Shown piece after piece: positions 34,801 to 40,566 of a DNA stretch of 54,179 bases. The stretch lies in the NCBI GenBank assembly GCA_018066165.1, contig JAGHRX010000099.1, positions 1 to 54,179 on the forward strand, given 5' to 3'. The translations under genes and the position numbers were made by a program. Numbering within the stretch: position 1 is the stretch's first letter; each line of letters starts with the position of its first letter. This DNA comes from UBA1723 sp018066165 (GTDB taxonomy: Bacteria; Bacteroidota; Bacteroidia; Bacteroidales; Paludibacteraceae). The notes beneath the pieces were generated by a model. The model was given only the letters and a program-made list of their open reading frames with translations, was not told the DNA's origin and made no database searches.

Positions 34801-34923
34801 CCAGCGCAGAAATGGTTGAAAGACCGTAAGAGTCGCACACTGTCGTTGGATGACATTCGTCATTATCAGAAAATTATCGCGATATTGGATAAGACGGCGG
34901 AGATAATGAAGACGATAGGGTAG
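31843..34923 (+). CDS. Single-chain type IIG/ISP-like restriction-modification enzyme
   Basis: 1026 residues. N-terminal PD-(D/E)xK nuclease-like segment (Asp53 in APDY, then EAK at 69-71). Helical linker, then an N6-adenine methyltransferase with YYTPQSVV, SAM motif I DPATGTGTF (about 376-384) and catalytic NPPY (494-497). C-terminal target-recognition region resembling the specificity domain of type ISP enzymes (EEFFAYIYAVLHSPSYREKY, FPRIPQP). No helicase domain is seen between nuclease and methylase, so it is shorter than classical type ISP (LlaGI-like) enzymes and closer to type IIG in layout. Methylates and cuts DNA as one polypeptide. The codons around 33808-33832 are formed by a hairpin like those used as terminators elsewhere here. 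Confidence 0.88.
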   Translation: MINTYAQNVSALFKTGVTTEHSFRGYLQTLLESLLPNYMAVNEPKRSACGAPDYALIDKKNKIPYAYVEAKDLFDNDLRGVNPKIHKEQFDRYKKALSHVCFTDYLEFHFYVDGEAVDSVCLLEPNSKGGFNVVNEDKFISVLQSWADCPMQKITSASRLAEIMAHKAQLLKESTLKTLETEENSEIHDQFATFKQVLINDLTEASFADIYAQTIAYGMFAARLHDKTPEDFSRQEAATLIPTSNPFLRRIFQNIAGFDLDSRVAWIVDDLAKAFAATDMDKVMGRYRQNALHEDPLIHFYEDFLAAYDKNLRKSCGVYYTPQSVVRFIVRAVDNILIRDFDFPDGLADDKQEIYKLKDAIDKEYTKKLHRVQILDPATGTGTFLAETVRQIYKKFEGNEGMWPSYVESGLRPRLNGFELLMAPYTIAHLKLDMLMNGDENAPTSNNRTRIFLTNSLEEHHRDANTLFAAWLSDESRQADSVKRDCPVMVMMGNPPYSVSSHNDGDWIRNLLSHYKKDLNERNIQPLSDDYIKFIRLGQHFIEKNGQGVLGYISNNSYLDGLIHRQMRKTLLDVFDDIYIVNLHGNSKRKETAPDGGKDENVFDIMVGTNIGIFVKRPNKSSKKKNEPATVHYLDLYGARKDKYDELDNLSLPALVETHGRACQEKHASNECPQWKILDCPAPNYFFVPKDFGAQEEYEKGLKIDELFKNFNSGIKTQRDDASIFIDEKSCSDMFLDWQNLSVDELKYKYGFNDVRDWQVALAKNDVLSNKRLSDKITYRPFDNRVCIYTGKTKGIMGYPRYNFMKHMFNSNICLTITRQTSTDWRHCLIIDCIADMCTISARSKEGSYLFPLYLYDEAGGRHLNIKEEMLGGRNAEEFFAYIYAVLHSPSYREKYKEFLKIDFPRIPQPTDEKEYKRLVDLGNELIDLHLMRASLPMASLPKFPKAGSNEVEIPKYVDGCVWINNEQYFSGVSETAWGFYVGGYQPAQKWLKDRKSRTLSLDDIRHYQKIIAILDKTAEIMKTIG

Positions 34924-34939
34924 GGAGAAAAATACATAA

Positions 34940-34985
34940 ACGGCCGATTTTATTTATTGCCAGTAAATAAAATTGGCCGTTTTTG
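34940..34985 (+). terminator. Hairpin after the restriction-modification gene (part of direct repeat)
   Basis: ACGGCCGATTTTATTTA pairs with TAAATAAAATTGGCCGT (one mismatch) and is followed by TTTTG. It doubles as the start of the direct repeat that brackets the next ATPase gene. Confidence 0.6.
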
Positions 34986-35097
34986 TTTATTGCCAATAAA
35001 TAAAACTCTCTAAACAACTCCGGATAATCTTTTCTCCTCATAGAAACGTCGTAGAGTTTCTATGTGCTCTTTGTGTCTCTGTGGTGATAATACGAGG
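34947..35097 (+). repeat. Direct repeat bracketing ATPase X, left copy
   Basis: Two palindromes (34947-34973 with arms ATTTTATTTA/TAAATAAAAT; 34986-35004 around TTTATTGCCAATAAA) and a tail containing TCGTAG, CTTTGTGTCT and TGTGGTGATAAT. The same order occurs at 36416-36556 on the other side of the gene. The tail ends eight bases from the ATPase stop codon. Confidence 0.8.
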
Positions 35098-35104
35098 CTG
35101 CTTT

Positions 35105-36370
35105 TTATCTTAACAACCATTTCCAAATTGGGATGACTTCAATAGTCAAATTTGATTCTTCGATAATCTCCTCTTCATCGTAAGTGATGATTATTGCTCT
35201 TTTCAATGGATATAATTTGTTAAGTGCGATCAATGCAGAAATTTCGCGAACTCTGGTCTCTGTATTCTGAATACTATATGACGCTTGAATGGCAATGGCG
35301 TCATCCGGTATATAGAAATCCACTTCGACATTCTTGTTATAATAGTATAATTGGGGTGCACTTTCTGTCTTGTTGTATTGCTTGTAAAGAGTTATGGCAC
35401 ATAGATTTTCAAGCAGAGAAGTATCCTCGTAGGTTAAAAAGATGGATAGCAACCCGTTGTCTGTGAAATAATGTTTTTTAGTGCTTTCTCTCTCTGCAAA
35501 TTTTGAAGCATAGTTTTCAATAGTGAATATCAGACATGCATCCTTTACATGGTTGATATAATCGATGATGGATGCTGTATTTGTAGATGTTCCCGTACTC
35601 TTAATCATGTTTGCAAGACGATTGTATGAAGTCGGCTGTTTTACATTCTCCGCAAGTCTTTTTATTGCTAAGCGAATTGCATGCTCGTTTTTTATGTTGT
35701 TACGTTGAATTATATCGCCAAGTAGGATTTTCTCATACAAACCATTGAGCCAATGACGCTTGTTCCGATATAACAACAACTCAGGAAACCCTCCCCATTT
35801 GAAATAATCAGAGAAGTAGAGTTGGACACTATTCTTTTGTTTGGAAAATTCCCAATCGTCATCCAGTTTGATATCGTTAGCTATTAAAAATTCCTCAAAT
35901 GAATAAGGAAAAACCTTCTCGTCGAAATATCGTGCACCTAATGTAGTCGCGATATCTCGGCTTAACATTTTCGCGTTGGATCCAGTTATAAAAACCATAT
36001 ATTTTTGGTTTGCTAATCTTCTTGCAAAATGTTCCCAGCCATCAATATTTTGTATTTCATCAAAAAATAAGATTGGCTTATAATTATATGTCGACGAGTA
36101 TGCTTGTAGAATCAGATCAAAATCATCTGATGTCATCCCTAAAAGACGCTCGTCGTCGAAATTTATATAGACAAATTCTTTTATGTTGTGTCCTTTCTCC
36201 AAATAATCTTTGGCACGCTGATATAGCAAATATGATTTTCCCGCTTGTCTGATGCCGACAAGGACGTATCTGCCTTCCTCTTCAAATTCAAAAGGTCGTT
36301 TTACTAATTCTATATTCTCTATATCTTCTTGTCCTTCTTTGATAAGGGTTCTAAAAATATCTTTTTGCAT
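35105..36370 (-). CDS. AAA ATPase with DUF4143 domain (ATPase X)
   Basis: 421 residues. Walker A GIRQAGKS (39-46), Walker B ILFFDEIQNID (D104, E105), sensor-like FITGSNAKML, then a C-terminal DUF4143 region (about 215-400) with the EVDFYIPD start of a nuclease-like fold; the usual ExK position reads IQAS, so nuclease activity is doubtful. This family occurs in many copies in Bacteroidales and archaea, and its function is not established. The gene is bracketed by direct repeats of about 145 bases (34947-35097 and 36416-36556). Own promoter at 36406, adjacent to a palindrome. Confidence 0.87.
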   Translation of the reverse strand: MQKDIFRTLIKEGQEDIENIELVKRPFEFEEEGRYVLVGIRQAGKSYLLYQRAKDYLEKGHNIKEFVYINFDDERLLGMTSDDFDLILQAYSSTYNYKPILFFDEIQNIDGWEHFARRLANQKYMVFITGSNAKMLSRDIATTLGARYFDEKVFPYSFEEFLIANDIKLDDDWEFSKQKNSVQLYFSDYFKWGGFPELLLYRNKRHWLNGLYEKILLGDIIQRNNIKNEHAIRLAIKRLAENVKQPTSYNRLANMIKSTGTSTNTASIIDYINHVKDACLIFTIENYASKFAERESTKKHYFTDNGLLSIFLTYEDTSLLENLCAITLYKQYNKTESAPQLYYYNKNVEVDFYIPDDAIAIQASYSIQNTETRVREISALIALNKLYPLKRAIIITYDEEEIIEESNLTIEVIPIWKWLLR

Positions 36371-36405
36371 AGTGCTATTTTGTATAAGTTGTCGTCTATC
36401 TGATG

Positions 36406-36413
36406 CAAAAATA
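36406..36413 (-). promoter_or_regulatory. Promoter -7 element for ATPase X
   Basis: TATTTTTG on the minus strand, 35 bases before the start codon. The palindrome at 36416-36442 covers the place where -33 would be, suggesting an operator. Confidence 0.5.
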
Positions 36414-36415
36414 TA

Positions 36416-36556
36416 ATTTTATTTATTGCCAGTAAATAAAATTGGCTGTTTTTATTTATTGCCAATAAATAAAACTCTCAAATCAACTCATTCCCTCTTA
36501 GAAAAGTCGTAGCCTTTCTCTGTGAACTTTGTGTCTTTGTGGTGATAATTCGAGTT
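36416..36556 (+). repeat. Direct repeat bracketing ATPase X, right copy
   Basis: Repeats 34947-35097: palindrome 36416-36442, second palindrome 36451-36475, then the TCGTAG...CTTTGTGTCTTTGTGG tail. The first palindrome is identical in both copies. Confidence 0.8.
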
Positions 36557-36578
36557 GTCAACACGCTTTTCTTTATAC

Positions 36579-36642
36579 GCTCGTCCTACGGACTCGCGTT
36601 GGATGAGGGGTTAGGGCTACTGCCCTTAACAATCCTCATTTT
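36579..36642 (+). repeat. Dispersed GC-rich hairpin repeat, copy C
   Basis: GCTCGTCCTACGGACTCGCG ... GGGGTTAGGGC ... GCCCTTAACAATCCTC. Lies inside the first tandem unit. Confidence 0.75.
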
Positions 36643-36770
36643 GGGACAGCACTATATAATCTCCCAAAAACTCTCAAATCAACTCTCAAATCAACTCATT
36701 CCCTCTTAGAAAAGTCGTAGCCTTTCTCTGTGAACTTTGTGTCTTTGTGGTGATAATTCGAGTTGTCAAA

Positions 36771-36820
36771 CACGCGTTGGAGGAGGGGTTAGGGCTACCG
36801 CCCTTAACAATCCTCATTTT
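36771..36820 (+). repeat. Dispersed GC-rich hairpin repeat, copy D
   Basis: CGCGTTGGAGGAGGGGTT ... CGCCCTTAACAATCCTC inside the second tandem unit. It lacks the first palindrome, which accounts for most of the length difference between units one and two. Confidence 0.7.
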
Positions 36821-36982
36821 TGGACAGCAACTATATAATCTCCCAAAAACTCTCAAATCAACTCCAAATCAACTCTTTTCCTCATATAAAAGTCGTAGAC
36901 TCTCTCTGTGATCTTTGTGTCTCTGTGGTGATTTATAGCACCGTTTTGATGTTTGTTGAAAAAAACGGAAATGTGAGATTCC

Positions 36983-37095
36983 GTGAGATATGAGGTTAAA
37001 AAGTGCTTATATTTCACGGAATGTGGCAAAAAAATATGAGATTCCGTGAATTATAAGGGTGTTTTTGCTATTTTTGCATAAAAATAAGCGGATAT
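36983..37095 (+). repeat. Direct repeat bracketing ATPase Y, left copy (carries its promoter)
   Basis: About 113 bases ending in GGATAT, whose final AT is the start of the ATPase Y start codon. Contains inverted sites TTCACGGAAT (37013-37022) and ATTCCGTGAA (37041-37050) and a -7 element. A third half-site ATTCCGTGA lies just outside at 36978-36986. Repeated at 38526-38636. Confidence 0.88.
37069..37076 (+). promoter_or_regulatory. Promoter -7 element for ATPase Y
   Basis: TATTTTTG, 17 bases before the ATG; the ATTCCGTGAA site lies about 20 bases upstream, where -33 would be expected. An orphan copy of this promoter is at 38611-38618. Confidence 0.55.
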
Positions 37096-38521
37096 GTTAA
37101 TAGGAAGAAATAAAGAGAAACAGACGTTGATGGATCTTGTTAAGAAAGAGGAATCCCAATTTTGCGTTGTATATGGACGTCGCAGAGTGGGAAAAACGTT
37201 TCTTATCAGAGAATCTTTTAATTATAACTTCACATTCCAACATACTGGTGTGGCTAATGGGTCTACCAAACAACAACTTGCTGCTTTTCGTGATTCTTTA
37301 AGGGAATCAGGATTGACTAATTGTCGATTGCCTAAAGATTGGATGGAAGCGTTTGATTTTCTATTTGACCTCATCAAACAGTCGAATGATAGCAAAAAAG
37401 TGATTTTTATTGATGAATTGCCGTGGATGGATACTCCAAGATCAGGATTAGTATCTGCGTTAGAATATTTTTGGAATGCAAGAGCCACCGCACGTATAGA
37501 AAAAGATATATGTCTTATTATTTGTGGTAGTGCTACATCTTGGATCTCAAAAAATATATTTCATAATCACGGTGGATTATACGGAAGAATCACTGAAAAA
37601 ATCTTTTTACAACCGTTTTCACTGCTTGAATGCGAACAGTATGCAAAGGTGAGTGGTCTTGCAATGGAACGTATAGATATTGCCATTGCTTACATGGTGT
37701 TTGGAGGAATCCCATATTATTGGAATTTTTTGGATAGATCTTTAAGTTTGGCTCAAAATATCGACCGTATTTTTTTCGCTTCGGATGCAAAGTTGAATAG
37801 TGAGTTTAATGCATTATATAGCTCTCTTTTCAAGAATCCAGAAACGTATATGGCTGTGGTTACCGCTTTGGGCAAAAAGAAGGTTGGAATGCTTAGAGAA
37901 GAGATTATTGAGTCGGCGCGATTGAGGGATAGTGGCGAACTGACGAAGGTGTTGGATGACTTGGAACTATGTGGTTTCATCCGTCATTATTCGTCATTTG
38001 GGAAAAAGACAAAAGGCACAATTTTTCAGTTAATCGATAATTTTACATTGTTTTACTTCCATTTTATCGAAAAGAATTTTACTCAAGATCCAAATTTTTG
38101 GTCAAATAAGTATTCAACAGCAGAGATGTCGACGTGGATGGGATTAGCATTCGAACGTTTATGCTTGCTCCACATACAACAAATAAAGATGGCTCTTGGT
38201 ATTTCTGGCGTTTCTTCTGAAGTATATTCATGGTCGACAAAAGCGACAAGTGAACACAAGGGATGTCAAATAGATCTTCTAATTAATAGAAGTGACAATG
38301 TGATCAATCTTTGTGAAATGAAATTCTCAATGGGGCAATATAATGTGGGCAAGGATTTGATTGATTCTATGCAGTCGAAAATGGAGATTTTTAAGCAAGA
38401 AACAAAGAGTCGTCATGCCGTACATTTGACTCTCGTTACAACTTATGGAGTGGATAGAGAAGGTCCGTTCTGGGGAAATTTGCAAAGAGTCCTTTGTCTT
38501 GATGATTTGTTTTTGTGCTGA
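37094..38521 (+). CDS. AAA ATPase of the archaeal ATPase / DUF234 group (ATPase Y)
   Basis: 475 residues. Walker A YGRRRVGKT (27-35), Walker B VIFIDELPW (D107, E108), sensor ICGSATSW, winged-helix-like middle (LREEIIESARLRDSGELTKVLDDLELCGFI), and a C-terminal PD-(D/E)xK-like DUF234 region (GCQIDLLI...NLCEMKFS, with Asp and ExK in place). Family function is unknown; a DNA-acting NTPase/nuclease is plausible. The reading frame fits exactly between two direct repeats of about 111-113 bases: the left one ends on the start codon and the right one begins five bases after the stop. Different subfamily from ATPase X, with the same bracketed layout. Confidence 0.87.
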   Translation: MLIGRNKEKQTLMDLVKKEESQFCVVYGRRRVGKTFLIRESFNYNFTFQHTGVANGSTKQQLAAFRDSLRESGLTNCRLPKDWMEAFDFLFDLIKQSNDSKKVIFIDELPWMDTPRSGLVSALEYFWNARATARIEKDICLIICGSATSWISKNIFHNHGGLYGRITEKIFLQPFSLLECEQYAKVSGLAMERIDIAIAYMVFGGIPYYWNFLDRSLSLAQNIDRIFFASDAKLNSEFNALYSSLFKNPETYMAVVTALGKKKVGMLREEIIESARLRDSGELTKVLDDLELCGFIRHYSSFGKKTKGTIFQLIDNFTLFYFHFIEKNFTQDPNFWSNKYSTAEMSTWMGLAFERLCLLHIQQIKMALGISGVSSEVYSWSTKATSEHKGCQIDLLINRSDNVINLCEMKFSMGQYNVGKDLIDSMQSKMEIFKQETKSRHAVHLTLVTTYGVDREGPFWGNLQRVLCLDDLFLC

Positions 38522-38525
38522 AAAC

Positions 38526-38636
38526 GTGAGATATAAGGCTAAAAAGTGCTTATATTTCACGGAATGTGGCAATAATTATGAGATTCCGTGAATTATAAGG
38601 GTGTTTTTGCTATTTTTGTAAAAAATAGATGGATAT
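38526..38636 (+). repeat. Direct repeat bracketing ATPase Y, right copy
   Basis: Repeats 36983-37095 with about 90 per cent identity by eye, including TTCACGGAAT (38556-38565), ATTCCGTGAA (38583-38592) and the TATTTTTG promoter. Where the left copy reads into ATG, this copy reads ATA and leads nowhere. Confidence 0.88.
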
Positions 38637-38644
38637 AAAACACA

Positions 38645-38676
38645 AAAGGCTGCCTCGTTTGAGACAGCCTTTGTTT
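38645..38676 (-). terminator. Terminator hairpin after the aquaporin gene
   Basis: AAAGGCTGCCTC pairs with GAGACAGCCTTT (one mismatch, 4-base loop) with T-rich sequence on both sides. It lies 18 bases past the aquaporin stop. Confidence 0.75.
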
Positions 38677-38693
38677 TGTTTGTTAAAATCAGA

Positions 38694-39395
38694 TTAGTCT
38701 TTGTTGCAGCTTCCTGAAATGCAGTTGTAAACTACTGCTGAAATTGCAGCTCCAACGAATGGACCTACGATGAAGATCCAAAGCTGTGACAATGCCTCTC
38801 CACCCTGGAATACAGCTGGAGCGATTGAACGAGCTGGGTTAACTGATGTTCCTGTGTAGCGGATACATGCCAAGTGAACCAAAATCAATGATAGTCCGAT
38901 AGCAAGACCTGCAAAGTTTCCTGCTCCCTTCTTTGAATCTGTAGAGAATAGCACTACTGATACAAATACAAATGTGAAGATGATCTCAGCAAGAAGACCA
39001 CCAACTACAGAAACTCCTTCCTGACATGCGTTTGCTCCTGTTCCTGCAAGACCTTCAACGTTTGAAGTCAACGCAAGAAGAAGACCGCTTCCGATGAATG
39101 CTCCGATTGTCTGGAATACCATATACATACCAGCGTCTTTACCTGACATACGCTTTGACATCAAGCAAGCAAGTGTGATTGCTGGGTTGATGTGGCAACC
39201 GCTGATTCCACCGATAGCGTATGCCATCGCTACAACTGCCAAACCGAATGCCATTGATGTACCAATAACTGATGCTGCATTGACTACGCCTAAACCAGCA
39301 CAGTTAGATGAACAACCTAGTGCTACTGCAGCACCACATCCCATGAGAACAAGCACCATTGTGCCTAACATCTCTGCTAAATACTCCTTTTTCAT
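38694..39395 (-). CDS. aqpZ: Aquaporin Z-type water channel
   Basis: 233 residues with six transmembrane helices and two half-helices. Both NPA boxes are present (CHINPAITL, about 67-75; TSVNPARSIAP, about 185-195), with the selectivity-filter Arg after the second box and a His in HLACIRYTG, as in water-selective AqpZ. Inner-membrane water channel. Starts 20 bases after the transcarbamylase gene and is probably cotranscribed with it. C-terminal CISGSCNKD tail carries two Cys. Confidence 0.93.
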   Translation of the reverse strand: MKKEYLAEMLGTMVLVLMGCGAAVALGCSSNCAGLGVVNAASVIGTSMAFGLAVVAMAYAIGGISGCHINPAITLACLMSKRMSGKDAGMYMVFQTIGAFIGSGLLLALTSNVEGLAGTGANACQEGVSVVGGLLAEIIFTFVFVSVVLFSTDSKKGAGNFAGLAIGLSLILVHLACIRYTGTSVNPARSIAPAVFQGGEALSQLWIFIVGPFVGAAISAVVYNCISGSCNKD

Positions 39396-39415
39396 TTTCC
39401 TTTTGTTTTTATTTA

Positions 39416-40372
39416 TTAAAATTCAGTCTCTAATATTCTCTTCAATACTACCTCTGCAGAGATCTCTCTGTTGGCTGCCTCTGGAATAACCAATGAACGT
39501 GGGCTCTCGATCACGTCGTCTGTAACGATCATGTTACGACGTACTGGCAAACAGTGCATGAAGTGTCCGTTGTTTGTCAACGCCATCTTCTCTGTTGTGA
39601 TTGTCCACGACATATCCTTGCTCAAAATCTGTCCGTAGTTAGGATCCTGGTATGCACTCCAGTTCTTTGCATATACGAAATCAGCTCCGGCAAGCGCCTT
39701 ATCCTGATCATACTCTACCTTTGCTCCTCTTACGAACTGCTCTGCCAACTCGTATCCCTTTGGATGTGTGATTACGAAGTCGACGTCGGCCTCATTCATG
39801 AAATCAGCGAATGAGTTTGGCACAGCCTGTGGAAGGGCTTTTGGATGTGGTGCCCATGTCAACACTACCTTTGGACGCTTAACCTTCTTAAACTCCTCGA
39901 TTGTGATTAGGTCTGCGAATGCCTGTAGTGGGTGGCAAGTGGCTGACTCCATTGAGAAAACTGGTTTGCCAGAGTATTTGATAAACTGGTTGATGATTGT
40001 CTCCTCGTAGTCGAACTGCTTGCTCTCGAAACGCGCGAAGCTTCTTACTCCGATGATGTCGCAGAATGATGCCATCACAGGGATTGCCTCAAGCAAGTGT
40101 TCGCTCTTGTCTCCGTCCATGATGACGCCACGCTCTGTCTCAAGCTTCCAAGCACCCTGGTTTACGTCTAGAACCATTGTGTTCATTCCAAGGTTCATAC
40201 CTGCCTTCTGTGTAGACAAGCGTGTACGCAAACTGTTGTTGAAGAATACCATAAGCAATGTCTTGTTCTTTCCAAGATGCTGGTATCCAAATCTGTTCTT
40301 CTTTACTTCCAATGCCTCCTTAACGGCTGCGTTCAAATCGCCAAGATCCTTGACCCCTGTATAATATCTCAT
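39416..40372 (-). CDS. argF': N-succinyl/acetyl-ornithine carbamoyltransferase (ArgF')
   Basis: 318 residues. Carbamoyl-phosphate loop FNNSLRTRLST (44-54), HPLQAFADL, and the acyl-ornithine transcarbamylase signature HCLPVRRN near 275. The Bacteroides enzyme of this group uses N-succinyl-ornithine, set by Pro90; the Xanthomonas acetyl-ornithine enzyme has Glu at the matching place. Here residue 90 is Ser (GDKSEHLLEA), so the acyl preference is uncertain. Cytoplasmic arginine synthesis step. Upstream is a repeat region, then proA; downstream is aqpZ. Confidence 0.92.
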   Translation of the reverse strand: MRYYTGVKDLGDLNAAVKEALEVKKNRFGYQHLGKNKTLLMVFFNNSLRTRLSTQKAGMNLGMNTMVLDVNQGAWKLETERGVIMDGDKSEHLLEAIPVMASFCDIIGVRSFARFESKQFDYEETIINQFIKYSGKPVFSMESATCHPLQAFADLITIEEFKKVKRPKVVLTWAPHPKALPQAVPNSFADFMNEADVDFVITHPKGYELAEQFVRGAKVEYDQDKALAGADFVYAKNWSAYQDPNYGQILSKDMSWTITTEKMALTNNGHFMHCLPVRRNMIVTDDVIESPRSLVIPEAANREISAEVVLKRILETEF

Positions 40373-40406
40373 CTTTTTTTAAATTATAAATGCGAAATGA
40401 GGAATG

Positions 40407-40414
40407 CAAAATTA
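40407..40414 (-). promoter_or_regulatory. Possible promoter -7 element for argF'
   Basis: TAATTTTG on the minus strand, 34 bases before the start codon. It lies in a palindromic AT-rich repeat, so the match is less certain than others. Confidence 0.4.
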
Positions 40415-40471
40415 ATTCGAAATGCGTATTCCTATTTGCATTATTTGTTATTCGTTTTTTTGTTAATGTCG

Positions 40472-40550
40472 CTCGCCCTACGGGCTCGCGTTGGTGGAGG
40501 GGGTTAAGGGCCCCAAAAATCAGACATGGGCCCTTAACAATCCTCTTTTT
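40472..40550 (+). repeat. Dispersed GC-rich hairpin repeat, copy E
   Basis: GCTCGCCCTACGGGCTCGCG ... GGAGGGGGTTAAGGGC... with a perfect palindrome GTTAAGGGCCC/GGGCCCTTAAC (40504-40539) and the usual AATCCTC end. Sits between proA and argF'. On its left an AATGC-rich hairpin resembles the pair that flanks copy B. Confidence 0.75.
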
Positions 40551-40566
40551 TATCCAAGCTCAGCAT

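Larger units (their letters stand above)
36475..36940 (+). repeat. Degenerate tandem array of about 170-210-base units
   Basis: Three units begin with CTCTCAAATCAACTC at 36475, 36683 and 36850. Each carries AAAGTCGTAG...CTCTGTG...CTTTGTGTCT.TGTGGTGAT. The first two end with a copy of the dispersed GC-rich repeat and CTATATAATCTCCCAAAAA; the third is cut short. Confidence 0.85.
36371..37093. other. 723-base non-coding repeat tract between two ATPase genes
   Basis: No gene. From left: ATPase X promoter (36406-36413); right copy of the X direct repeat (36416-36556); a degenerate tandem array with units starting at 36475, 36683 and 36850; dispersed-repeat copies C and D inside the first two units; and the left direct repeat of ATPase Y with its promoter (36983-37095). 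Confidence 0.8.

Noticed and set aside
36475..36940. Tandem units considered as a CRISPR or integron array
   Set aside because: Units are 167-208 bases of nearly identical sequence without spacer diversity; no cas genes or integrase nearby.
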